Source: Falsirhodobacter flavus | Lineage (GTDB): Bacteria > Pseudomonadota > Alphaproteobacteria > Rhodobacterales > Rhodobacteraceae | Assembly (NCBI GenBank): GCA_029846755.1 | Contig: JARWBI010000019.1 | Location: 1 to 36,859 of the forward strand | Direction: 5' to 3' | DNA: 36,859 nt | Shown here: one piece after another, positions 16,684 through 25,090 of the stretch | Layout: every line of letters starts with the position of its first letter | How positions within the stretch are numbered: position 1 is the stretch's first letter | Program-made: the position numbers and the translations under genes | Notes under the pieces: generated by a model | What the model was told of the DNA's origin: nothing | What the model saw: only the letters and a program-made list of their open reading frames with translations | Databases searched by the model: none

Positions 16684-17220
16684 ATGGCGCATTGGTATAC
16701 TGCCGACACGCATTTCGGAGATGACGGAATACGCGTGTTTTTCGGACGTCCTTTCGTCAATTCGGACAGAATGGATGGTGAAATGGTCAACCGTATCGCT
16801 GCGCGTGTGAAAACGGATGATGACCTGTGGGTCGTAGGCGATTTCGCTGCAACGGATACCGCCGCCCGGATATTCGAGGCGCTGCCCGGCCGTAAACACC
16901 TTGTGCGCGGCAATCACGATCCCGATGAGGTGCTGCGTCTGCCATGGGTTAGTGTTCACGATCTGGTCGAAGTGCAGGATGGGGGTCAAGGCTTTGTCCT
17001 GTGCCACTATCCGCTGCTCACTTGGAACGGGGGTCGCGATGGGGCGATCAACCTTTTCGGGCATGTGCACGATAGGTGGCGGGGTGCGGACAATCAGGTG
17101 AATATCGGCGCAGACCTGTGGGACTTCGCGCCAGTGAGTCGCGACGAGATACTCCGGCGTGCGGTTTGCCTGCCGGAGAATTCGATGTGGCGTGCGGTGG
17201 AAGGCGAGGCGCCGGATTGA
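16684..17220 (+). CDS. Small calcineurin-like phosphoesterase
   Basis: 178 aa. GGAG in ATCGGAGAAAAAG just upstream fixes the ATG at 16684; the open frame extends to 16561 but without a better site. The metallophosphoesterase motifs are all present: D8-x-H10 in YTADTHFGD, GD in WVVGDFAATD, RGNHDPDE, LCHYPLLTW and FGHVHDRW. This is the compact class of bacterial phosphodiesterases and phosphatases similar to YfcE or phage-borne phosphoesterases. The substrate is not predictable from sequence. It is divergent from the frameshifted membrane gene (160 bp between starts) and 118 bp upstream of the ankyrin gene on the same strand, with which it may be co-transcribed. Confidence 0.88.
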   Translation: MAHWYTADTHFGDDGIRVFFGRPFVNSDRMDGEMVNRIAARVKTDDDLWVVGDFAATDTAARIFEALPGRKHLVRGNHDPDEVLRLPWVSVHDLVEVQDGGQGFVLCHYPLLTWNGGRDGAINLFGHVHDRWRGADNQVNIGADLWDFAPVSRDEILRRAVCLPENSMWRAVEGEAPD

Positions 17221-17338
17221 CCAAGTGTTACCGACACGCAACAGGCGAAATCCAAAGACCTGCGCCAAATAAACACCATTGCAACACCTGAAAAGACGCG
17301 CAATCAATCCATCGATATTTTCACGAGAGTTTCACGCA

Positions 17339-18844
17339 ATGAAGACCTTGTTACTGGCAGGCGTGATGCTGGCATGTGCTGGTGCGGCCTCCGCACAACT
17401 CTGCAATGAATTCAATACGCCCGAGTTCTTTAGAGGAGAATCACTCGATCCTCTGTTCGAATGTCTCAAAGACGGTGTCTCGCTGACACAGACCGATAGG
17501 GACGGATACAATCTGCTTATGAATGCTGTAATCGGCGGGACGGCAGATGACGTAGCTTCGTTGCTGCAATGGCTGCTGCGGAGCGGCGATAAGGACGTGT
17601 TGCAGGAGATGCTAGGGGCCACTGTAACTCATGGGTGGAATGTGATGCATATTGCCGCCGAGAACGCGGATGCGGACAAAATTATCTTGCTCGTGTCATT
17701 CGGCGCGGATGTCTCCGTGCAAAACAAAGCTGAGGGTTTCGTGGGTTTCGGCTCCTATCCGCTGCATCTTGCAGCTCGGCATAGAGATGGCGCACCCGCA
17801 GTTGCTGCGCTCCTGGCCTTTGGTGCCGATGATATTAGGGATCGGCTGGGCCGATTTGCTGCGCAGTTGGCGGTTACTGACGACATCCGCGCTCTGTTGG
17901 CAATGACAACGCCAGGCAATCGCTTGCCGAATGACATAGAGCCTGCCGTCGCCGATTGCTCGCACTATCTAACGCGAAAGTTTTTTGTTGACGTCACTGC
18001 CGAGGCAGCAGCCACCTGCGTCACGCAGGCGATGCCGGGTGCGGCGGATTCGAACGGCAATACCGCACTGCATTTCGCCGCCGAACTGGCCCAAGACTCG
18101 GCAATTATCGACCTAATAATGCAGAAAGTTCCGGTCGAGGATAAAGAAGCACTGGTAAATCGGCTAAACAAAGACGGGCTAGCTCCGCTGCATTTGGCGG
18201 CGCAGCGCACCACGCAACTGGGCACAATTGCGCGTTTAGTGGGCTGGGGTGCCGATCCTAACCTGCAAGTTGACCGGACCGATGCACTGGCCGGATGGCG
18301 GGCGGCGCATTATGCGGCGGCCCGTCAGGATGAGGATCGCAGAGACATCATAATGGCGCTGATCGCGAGTGGCGCGGATATGCGGGTGCAGGACAATGCC
18401 GGGTTTTCGCCCTTGCATCTGGTGATGGCCACGGAACCTGACCCGTTCGTCACCACTCTGGTCCTGGAAGGAGAGAGCGCACAGGGCTGGCTTATCGGCG
18501 CACGTCAGCTGAAGGTCAAATCCGGCCCGTCCGAGGGCGCGACCGCATTGCACGTCGCTGCCTCCCACGATGTGGACTACGATACGGTCGAGACGATGTT
18601 GCGCTACGGCTTTAACCCAGATGCACAGGATGAGCGCGGATTTACTCCTCTGATGACAGCTGCGGCATGGGCGAAGGATGCGTCGACGTTTGGTCTGATG
18701 TTGGAACGGTCGGAAGACCCGTGCAAGGAGACTCAGGGTCGTAGTGCGTTGGCATTGGCCCGCGCCAATCTCGCGCTCTCGACCGTCGATACGTCGGGGC
18801 AGCATGTTTCGGGCGTCGCTATGATCGAGGGGCGTTGCAGATGA
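17339..18844 (+). CDS. Exported ankyrin-repeat protein
   Basis: 501 aa from the ATG at 17339. The start is chosen because it gives a clean signal peptide (MKTLLLAGVMLACAGAASA, cleavage after ASA-Q) and has GAGAG upstream. About nine ankyrin-type units follow, for example HGWNVMHIAAENADADKI, YPLHLAARHRDGAPAVAALL, GNTALHFAAELAQ, GLAPLHLAAQ, ATALHVAASHD and GFTPLMTAAA. Six cysteines in the mature chain could form disulfides, consistent with a periplasmic location. The stop overlaps the next start (ATGA). Ankyrin repeats bind proteins, so a periplasmic scaffold or inhibitor is plausible; the partner is probably the coiled-coil protein encoded next. Confidence 0.88.
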   Translation: MKTLLLAGVMLACAGAASAQLCNEFNTPEFFRGESLDPLFECLKDGVSLTQTDRDGYNLLMNAVIGGTADDVASLLQWLLRSGDKDVLQEMLGATVTHGWNVMHIAAENADADKIILLVSFGADVSVQNKAEGFVGFGSYPLHLAARHRDGAPAVAALLAFGADDIRDRLGRFAAQLAVTDDIRALLAMTTPGNRLPNDIEPAVADCSHYLTRKFFVDVTAEAAATCVTQAMPGAADSNGNTALHFAAELAQDSAIIDLIMQKVPVEDKEALVNRLNKDGLAPLHLAAQRTTQLGTIARLVGWGADPNLQVDRTDALAGWRAAHYAAARQDEDRRDIIMALIASGADMRVQDNAGFSPLHLVMATEPDPFVTTLVLEGESAQGWLIGARQLKVKSGPSEGATALHVAASHDVDYDTVETMLRYGFNPDAQDERGFTPLMTAAAWAKDASTFGLMLERSEDPCKETQGRSALALARANLALSTVDTSGQHVSGVAMIEGRCR

Positions 18845-19731
18845 ATATGCTCTTGATGGGCATCGCAGGACTGACGCGGTTCCTGATGCGATGGTCGCTG
18901 CGCCTGGCGTTCGTTGTCTGCCTGTTACTTACAAACGTTGCGGGTGTGCTGGCTCCCGCGGTGCATGCCGCAGTGACAGGCGCAGTATGGGCTGCGGCAA
19001 GCCATTTACCTGTAAATCTCGGTCGTAAGCCCGTGCCCGTGGTCGAGATGCAGGGCCGGCTGGCGGATGCCGACCGCCGGACCGCGCGACTTCAGGCGGA
19101 TCTGGATAAAAAAACCGCCGATCTTCAAACAGCAACGGCTCAGCGCGGTCGGATCGAAGCCGAGCGGCGCAGCATTGCCGCGCAGTTTGACACTGCACGC
19201 GCCGATCGACGGATCGCACAACTTCAGTTGGAACTGGACAGGAAGTCAGCGGATTTGGAAATAGCAAGGACGCAGAGCAGTCGGATCGAGGTCGAGCGGC
19301 GTAGCCTTGCCGCTCAGCTTAACACTGAGCGCGCCGAACGCACCGTCATCGCGGAACAGTTGAACTCGGCGCGTCTGTCCCGTGAGGTTGCGGATGCAAG
19401 CCTGAATCGGATACGCAGTGAAGGTGACGTGATTTCCGCACGTATGCAGAGTCGGATCAGTAAGGGTCTTGCCCGGAGTTCGGGAGCCACTGTGCTTGAA
19501 GCAATCCCCATCGTCGGCACGGTCGCTGTTATTGGCGGCATCGTCGTTGATCTCTATGATACGTGCCAGCAGATGGAGGACGTGCTGCAAATCCGGGGAT
19601 TGCTAGGTGACGACGCCCCTTTAGATGGCATCATCGCAGAAAACTGCGCGAGAGCGACCGGCCCGTCGCAACGTGTGCCGCAGGCGGATTTCGACTTTAA
19701 TTACGCCGTGCCAATGGTCAACGCCGAATGA
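18841..19731 (+). CDS. Membrane coiled-coil protein with internal tandem repeat
   Basis: 296 aa, ATGA overlap with the ankyrin gene. The N-terminal 55 residues are hydrophobic (one or two membrane segments, including LRLAFVVCLLLTNVAGVLA). Residues about 70-185 form an Arg/Glu/Gln/Ala-rich coiled coil built of two near-identical 44-residue units plus part of a third. The C-terminal part has another hydrophobic segment (TVLEAIPIVGTVAVIGGIVV) and a soluble tail. No family recognised. It is probably held in the inner membrane and coupled to the exported ankyrin protein. It converges on zorD with only 15 bases between stops. Confidence 0.82.
   Translation: MNMLLMGIAGLTRFLMRWSLRLAFVVCLLLTNVAGVLAPAVHAAVTGAVWAAASHLPVNLGRKPVPVVEMQGRLADADRRTARLQADLDKKTADLQTATAQRGRIEAERRSIAAQFDTARADRRIAQLQLELDRKSADLEIARTQSSRIEVERRSLAAQLNTERAERTVIAEQLNSARLSREVADASLNRIRSEGDVISARMQSRISKGLARSSGATVLEAIPIVGTVAVIGGIVVDLYDTCQQMEDVLQIRGLLGDDAPLDGIIAENCARATGPSQRVPQADFDFNYAVPMVNAE
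19075..19338 (+). repeat. Two-unit tandem repeat, 132-bp period
   Basis: Codons 19075-19206 and 19207-19338 encode 44-residue units that align without gaps: both begin RR, continue LQ..L-D-x-K-x-ADL, then RIE-x-ERRS-x-AAQ and end in an acidic turn. A truncated third unit (RTVIAEQLNSARL) follows. The unit is four 11-residue turns of helix, so duplication lengthens the coiled coil without breaking its register. Confidence 0.85.
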
Positions 19732-19746
19732 CGCCTCACTTTGGGG

Positions 19747-22700
19747 TCATGGGTAGGTGTAAGATCCGTCCGCCTGCACGGATGGTTCCGGCAGGCCGTC
19801 CCGCCTGAACAGGCTGCGGACGCTCTCCGCTAGCGGCTCGCCTATGGTCGATGCGTTGTCAGTGGCTAGCATTTTCTGCAGCGCATCGACATCGCTGTCG
19901 TCATCGCCCATCGGCCAAAGCGCCGCGGTGGCAAGGCGTCGTTTGCGTTGCATCAGACTTTGCAACAGTAGATCGAACGAATGCTCGCGGAAGCCGGAAT
20001 GGACGGCCATCGGCACATGGACCGTGACGGGGCGGGTCTGTCCTATGCGGTGGATGCGGTCGTTGCACTGTTCCTCGACCGCGGGGTTCCACCAACGCGA
20101 CAGGTGGATCACATGCGTCGCCGCCGTCAGGGTCAGGCCCGTGCCGGCCGCCTTCGGGCCGAGCACCAGCAGATCGAAGCCGCCTTTGTCGGTCAGGTGA
20201 CGTTGAAATTCGTTGACGATGGCAAGGCGTCGGCGGATCGGGGTTTCGCCGTTGATAAGCTCGATTTTGGGAAGGCCGAATTCGGCTTTGGCAAGCTCGA
20301 TGAAGCGATACTGCATCTGGCGCAGCTCGATGAACACCAGCGCGCGCTCGCCTGCTGCCTTTACGCGGCGCAGGATGTCCAATGTAGCCGAAAGACGCGC
20401 AGAGGCATCGATGAAATCCGGGCCGGGCGGGGCGTCCGGTGTCGGGTGCAACGATACACCGCGGATGTGGTGCAGCAACTGAAGGCCGCCTTGACCGTCG
20501 CGCACTTTCTTGCGCGCCTCGTCATAGCGCATGGCTTGGGCGGCGGGCATCAGGCGCGGGTGCAGAAGGCGCGTCTTGGCGGGCAGGTCGCGGGCGACGT
20601 CCTCTTTTATACGGCGGATCGCCATCGCGGGGGTGGAGCCGTGCGGCTTGAAGACGCGCGCGTGAAGCTCGGCCATATTCGTTTCGTCCGCAGTGCCGTA
20701 GCGGCTGCGGAAATCGCTCATCGAGCCGAGCGCTCCTGCCGCTAGCGGCTCCATGACGGCCCAAAGGTCTAGCGTTCGGTTTTCAATCGGTGTGCCGGTC
20801 AGCCCGATAGAAAACCGCGCCTTGATCGCGCGCGCAGCCTTGGCCGCAATTGTGCCGGGGTTCTTCAGCGCCTGGATTTCATCGAAGACAGCGGCAGCAA
20901 AAGGAATGCGGCCCAACGAGTGCTGATAGTTCGCGAAGGTCGTATAGGTCGTGAGCACCCACGTCAGATGCCCCGCGCCCGCTTTGATCGAGCGGTGAAG
21001 GTCGTCGAAGTCCAGCACTTGTTCACCGCGGTCGGTGTCTTTGCCTTCGCCACGCTTGCGCGCGCCTGTGGCCGATCCGTAAAGGCGGATCAGATTGCCA
21101 AGGCCGGGGCTGGCGACGTGGCGTTTCACCTCCTGCTCCCAGTTCTCCAGCAGCGAGGTGGGGGCGACGATCAGCACGGGTCCGCGATCCGCTGGCACCC
21201 GCTGCATGTGTTCGTTCAGCCAGACAAGGAAGCTGATGGTCTGCAATGTCTTGCCGAGGCCTGGCTCGTCGGCGTTCAGAACGCCCGGCAGGCCGGACTT
21301 CCACGCGTCGATCTGCCAGTTAAGACTTTCGATCTGATGCTGTTTCAGCGGGGTCAGGATCGCCTGCGGCACTGTGCGCGGCAGGTCCGAAGCGCGAGGT
21401 GTGATCCGCGCGTGCCAACCGACATCATCGAAGTTTTCAATGGTGGACAGGACGATGGGGCCGTCGGGTAGGGGCTCGACCTCCTCGCGTTTGGTGGTCG
21501 GGCGAGGTTCGGCGTGGATACGGGCGTCCAGTGCCTCGACGACTGCGGTGTTGGCGGGCAGTTCCTCGTCCTCGACCGGCACAGTGGGGCGGCCTTGGAT
21601 GACAGCATCGGCGACATCTTCACGCAGCTTTTGAAGCTCGGACGGCTCCATCCGGTCCAGCTTTTCGGAGATGGACTTTGTGAACAGTTCGGGCAGCCAT
21701 GTCGTTCCGCTGCCGATCTCGGGGCCAAGGGGGTTTCCGCGATAGACTTCGGTGCCGATGACGCGGTCGGAATATTGCTGGAACTCGACCGTCTCGATGA
21801 AGGCGGGGGCGGCAGCAGATTCGATCGCCTCTTCCTCGGCAGCGGGGTCCAGCCCGTCCAGCGCGCCGGTTGCGCGCATCCGCGCCTCGACCGCTTGGGT
21901 GATCCGCGCGCGGGGGTTTTCCATGAAGGCGCGGCGTTCCTCGCGTGGCGCGTTCTGCATTTCCGCCATCACTTCAAGAACAGGCGCTGCGGTGCGGTCA
22001 ACGACCATGTAGCGCCCCGGGGCAAGGCGAAACGCATTCAGTGCGCCGCGTTCACGCAGTTTGCCTTGGAACTGTTGCAGGTCGCTTCCGGCCAGTTCCG
22101 CCATTGCCTCGGTGGTGTCCTGCTCGGTCAGGCGATCCTTCGCGAAGGGCACGACCTCGAAATCTTCACCCGAGGCATGGGGCGCGATCGAGAAGCTGTC
22201 GGCGAGCCGCACCTCTAGGCCAGCGAGGAAGTCCGTCATGGCGATACGGGCGGCGTGGCTGTCGGTGAGACCGGCCAGACCGGGTTCGATGGCATGGCGG
22301 AATCGGGCCAGCGCCTCCCATTGTAGCGCGTCGTCGCGGTTAGGGGTGTAGCCCTCGGCGATGTCGAGAACCTCCATTGCCCAAAGTGGGATGCGCTGAG
22401 GCGGTGTGGTTGCAAGAATGGCTCCGGCGCGGCGAGGGGCGCGTTGCTGGCCCGCCCGGAACCATTCGCAGCGCAAGCGGAACCCTTCGCTGCCTAGGAC
22501 CCCCTCGGCATCGGTGCGCAAGGTCATGTCGGTCAAGGGTGGCAGGTTAAGCGCCTTGGCTGTGTCCGCATCGGCCGCCGCGACCAGCCGGTGCGGTAAT
22601 GTCATCTGATCACCGGCCACGGTGATCTCCAGCCCGTGCTGATCGGCCAGAGTGTTCATGTCGGCCAGTGCGAAAGCGATCCGCCGATCCTGCGCCGAGG

Positions 22701-22815
22701 CTTGGGCGATATCCTCGGGCGGGCGATTCATCAGACGCGCGAATAGACCGCGTTTGGCGGGAAGCAGGCGCAGCGTGACGGCAGAGGTGTCGTAGGAGAA
22801 TTCGAAGCCGGTCAT
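19747..22815 (-). CDS. zorD: ZorD, SNF2-type helicase of a type I Zorya system
   Basis: 1022 aa. The ATG at 22815 overlaps the zorC stop (ATGA); a longer open frame to 22872 is only the shadow inside zorC. The N-terminal 480 residues are a Zorya-specific region. The C-terminal half is a Swi2/Snf2 ATPase: P-loop PGLGKT with K522, LIVAPTSLLENWEQE, Walker B D645-E646 as DEIQ rather than DEAH, a conserved LTGTPIENR, and the RecA2 signatures GTGLTLTAATHVIHLSRWWNP and RIHRIGQT. ZorD is the DNA-acting effector recruited when the ZorAB membrane motor senses phage entry. Length and gene order match known type I ZorD (about 1080 aa). Confidence 0.95.
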   Translation of the reverse strand: MTGFEFSYDTSAVTLRLLPAKRGLFARLMNRPPEDIAQASAQDRRIAFALADMNTLADQHGLEITVAGDQMTLPHRLVAAADADTAKALNLPPLTDMTLRTDAEGVLGSEGFRLRCEWFRAGQQRAPRRAGAILATTPPQRIPLWAMEVLDIAEGYTPNRDDALQWEALARFRHAIEPGLAGLTDSHAARIAMTDFLAGLEVRLADSFSIAPHASGEDFEVVPFAKDRLTEQDTTEAMAELAGSDLQQFQGKLRERGALNAFRLAPGRYMVVDRTAAPVLEVMAEMQNAPREERRAFMENPRARITQAVEARMRATGALDGLDPAAEEEAIESAAAPAFIETVEFQQYSDRVIGTEVYRGNPLGPEIGSGTTWLPELFTKSISEKLDRMEPSELQKLREDVADAVIQGRPTVPVEDEELPANTAVVEALDARIHAEPRPTTKREEVEPLPDGPIVLSTIENFDDVGWHARITPRASDLPRTVPQAILTPLKQHQIESLNWQIDAWKSGLPGVLNADEPGLGKTLQTISFLVWLNEHMQRVPADRGPVLIVAPTSLLENWEQEVKRHVASPGLGNLIRLYGSATGARKRGEGKDTDRGEQVLDFDDLHRSIKAGAGHLTWVLTTYTTFANYQHSLGRIPFAAAVFDEIQALKNPGTIAAKAARAIKARFSIGLTGTPIENRTLDLWAVMEPLAAGALGSMSDFRSRYGTADETNMAELHARVFKPHGSTPAMAIRRIKEDVARDLPAKTRLLHPRLMPAAQAMRYDEARKKVRDGQGGLQLLHHIRGVSLHPTPDAPPGPDFIDASARLSATLDILRRVKAAGERALVFIELRQMQYRFIELAKAEFGLPKIELINGETPIRRRLAIVNEFQRHLTDKGGFDLLVLGPKAAGTGLTLTAATHVIHLSRWWNPAVEEQCNDRIHRIGQTRPVTVHVPMAVHSGFREHSFDLLLQSLMQRKRRLATAALWPMGDDDSDVDALQKMLATDNASTIGEPLAESVRSLFRRDGLPEPSVQADGSYTYP

Positions 22816-24146
22816 AGGTGTCTCAATACCTTGGGTTGCCAGCGGCCCGGCGGGTTGTGCGATTCCTTCCACCGAGCGGACTTGGCACGGATGGCAGCGA
22901 CATCGTATTTTCCTTGGTATAGGCGCGGTGCGCGGGGGTCGCTGGCATCGAAGCCGTGGACCTTGAAGCTGTAGGTGCCTTCTACAACTATCTGTTTTCC
23001 CATTTGCATGATGAGCAAAGATTTATCCGTTTCGCCCATCTGACGGCCGAAACGTGCGCCCTCATTCTGATTCTGTGCTGACAGCTTTCGCATGGCAAGG
23101 CGGTGCCCGTCATTGTTGAAAGCAACCCAGACTGCATCGATGCGGCCTTGCTGGAACAGGGTCCACCAAAACTGCTCGCGCTCCTCCCACATGTGCCCGC
23201 GCTCGGCCTCGGTCAGCACGCGGAACAGGAAGCGGATATCTGCGCCCGAGATCCAGCGCAGCAGCATCGCCTCGAGCTGCGGATCGACATTGCCCCAGAC
23301 CGAGCTGCGATTGACGCGGGGATGCCCGTAAAGTTCGGTCAGGCGGTCGATCAACAGCGTCTTGATCGTGGCGCCGGGGTCATGGCGCGACCATGGCCGC
23401 AGAAGCGCGTCTATGGCGGCAGATGCGCCAACCACGCGCGCCTGTTGGCCGGCGGGGCGCATCCAGTTCAAAAGCAGCTCGATCATCGTCTGATCATCCA
23501 GCTTGGATGCGATGGACGATACGAAGGCCAGATGCACGGAGTCCATAAGGCCGGGGTCGTGAGGGCGTGCGATGCCGATGGCGCGCAGCCCCTGCCACGG
23601 GTCTTCCATCTGCGCCATGCGCCTCCCGAGTGCCGTGGCTACATGAGCGGGCTGGAACAGGTCGGGCACCTCGGTCAGCAGGGTCTGCCAGCGTCCCCCG
23701 ATGCGGTCACGGACGGAGCGCAGTGCCTCGGCCAGTGCTTCGGTATGGGCGGCGCCTTGCACAAAGGTTTCAACATAGATGCGAACCATTGCGCCGAGCA
23801 CGCCCTGTTTGGTCGAGGCACGAATTTCGGCCAAGACGAAGGTTCTGACGATATGCGCATCGTCCGTATCGCGCAGACGATCCCCGAATGCTGCGCGTGC
23901 TGCACGGACGGCGAAGCTGAGCGGCGTGTCTTTCCAGTCCCAGCGTTCGATCTTGCGGCGCATTTCGGCCAGCAGGCGTATAGGGTCTGTTTCGGCCTTG
24001 GTTGGCATATCGAAGCGGTCCATGACGCGCTGCGCCGATCGGCGCAGTTTTTCCAACGAGGGCGGATTGACCGCATCGGGCGGGCGAAAGGACGAAAGGC
24101 GCTCGTCAAGGCCGGGTCCTGTTGATCCTTGCTTGTCCTCCGTCAT
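22812..24146 (-). CDS. zorC: ZorC, EH-signature protein of a type I Zorya system
   Basis: 444 aa, starting by ATGA overlap with zorB and ending in ATGA overlap with zorD. ZorC is a cytosolic effector with the EH_Signature domain and is thought to bind DNA with ZorD. The chain is helical, with W-rich and charged helices (RRKIERWDWKDTPLSFAVRA, then WEEREQFWWTLFQQGRID). The C-terminal end has the EH-signature type stretch VWVAFNNDGHRLAM and EGARFGRQMG. It is shorter than E. coli ZorC (about 560 aa). No catalytic motif is evident. The identification relies on position between zorB and zorD as well as on the C-terminal domain. Confidence 0.9.
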   Translation of the reverse strand: MTEDKQGSTGPGLDERLSSFRPPDAVNPPSLEKLRRSAQRVMDRFDMPTKAETDPIRLLAEMRRKIERWDWKDTPLSFAVRAARAAFGDRLRDTDDAHIVRTFVLAEIRASTKQGVLGAMVRIYVETFVQGAAHTEALAEALRSVRDRIGGRWQTLLTEVPDLFQPAHVATALGRRMAQMEDPWQGLRAIGIARPHDPGLMDSVHLAFVSSIASKLDDQTMIELLLNWMRPAGQQARVVGASAAIDALLRPWSRHDPGATIKTLLIDRLTELYGHPRVNRSSVWGNVDPQLEAMLLRWISGADIRFLFRVLTEAERGHMWEEREQFWWTLFQQGRIDAVWVAFNNDGHRLAMRKLSAQNQNEGARFGRQMGETDKSLLIMQMGKQIVVEGTYSFKVHGFDASDPRAPRLYQGKYDVAAIRAKSARWKESHNPPGRWQPKVLRHL

Positions 24147-25090
24147 GGTCGCGCCCCATCCGTCAAGGCATTGCGGATGTGCTGGATTTCTTCGGAGCGC
24201 GCGGGGACTTGCATGATGAGCCGTAGGTCGATGCGGCGGTTGGTGGCGCGGCCTGCATCCGTGCCGTTATCCGAAACCGGTCGCATCTCGCCATAGCCTG
24301 CGACCGAAAGCACAGGCTGGTTGCGCATGTTAAGATGCCCCGTCAGCGCCGGCTCGCGGTCGGTCATTACGCGGAACGTCTCGTTTGCGCGGGCGGTGGA
24401 CAGCATGAGGTTGTTGAAGTCCGAACCGTCCGAGTCTGTATGGCCCTCGATCTGGATCGCCTCGATCAGCGCCATGCCCTGGTTACAATCCTGCGCCCAA
24501 CGGGACTGGTCGCCCAAAGTATAGCAGGGCAGGATCTCGTGCAGGCGTATCGACACCCGCTCAACGATGGGGCGGCTGTTGGGGCGGAGGCTTGCGTTGC
24601 CGCGGTCGAACAGGCCTTCGCCCTGAAAGCGCAAAGCGTCGGATTGCTCGCTCAGCACGACATCCAGATCGGGGAAGTCGATCTTGAGCTGCGCCTGAAG
24701 CTGCTCCAGCACACGGCGGCGTTCGGCATTGATCTGGCCGATATAGGCCTCTAGCGGATCGATCTGCTCTGCTTTTGCCAGCAGTTCGCGCAGGCGTTCA
24801 ATCTCGCGCAGGGCGTCGTCACGTTCTGCGGTGAGCGTGGCGTTGTCCTCGCGCAGCTGCTCGATCTCGGCCTCAAGCTGTGCGAGCCGCGCCTTGGCCC
24901 CTGCCAGTTCCGACAGCACCTGCTGGTGCTCGGGCAGGGGAACTGTCTCGGTGTCAGGGGAGTAGCGACTGGCGAAGAAGGCCAGAAGCAGCATGACGAT
25001 GAACAGGAAGCTGACCGTCATATCCGTCATCGAAACGAAAACGGATTCTTCCTCTTCCTCGGCATGACGACGGCGGAAGGCGCCGCGCAT
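24143..25090 (-). CDS. zorB: ZorB, MotB-like stator protein with OmpA peptidoglycan-binding domain
   Basis: 315 aa. Its ATG shares a base with the zorA stop (TGATG). A short cytosolic N-terminus rich in Arg and Glu is followed by a single membrane helix (MTVSFLFIVMLLLAFFA) carrying the proton-path aspartate D23 in SMTDM, equivalent to the MotB aspartate. A periplasmic coiled coil (about 50-110) leads to an OmpA/MotB domain: LFDRGNASLRPNSRPIVERV, then IQIEGHTDSDG, then VAGYGEMRPVSDN and TNRRIDLRL. It pairs as a dimer with the ZorA pentamer to form the proton-driven motor of Zorya, anchored to peptidoglycan. Confidence 0.95.
   Translation of the reverse strand: MRGAFRRRHAEEEEESVFVSMTDMTVSFLFIVMLLLAFFASRYSPDTETVPLPEHQQVLSELAGAKARLAQLEAEIEQLREDNATLTAERDDALREIERLRELLAKAEQIDPLEAYIGQINAERRRVLEQLQAQLKIDFPDLDVVLSEQSDALRFQGEGLFDRGNASLRPNSRPIVERVSIRLHEILPCYTLGDQSRWAQDCNQGMALIEAIQIEGHTDSDGSDFNNLMLSTARANETFRVMTDREPALTGHLNMRNQPVLSVAGYGEMRPVSDNGTDAGRATNRRIDLRLIMQVPARSEEIQHIRNALTDGARP

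Noticed and set aside
16540-17307. Minus-strand open frame opposite the small phosphoesterase
   Set aside because: The plus strand carries all metallophosphoesterase motifs and a good ribosome-binding site; the minus frame has none.
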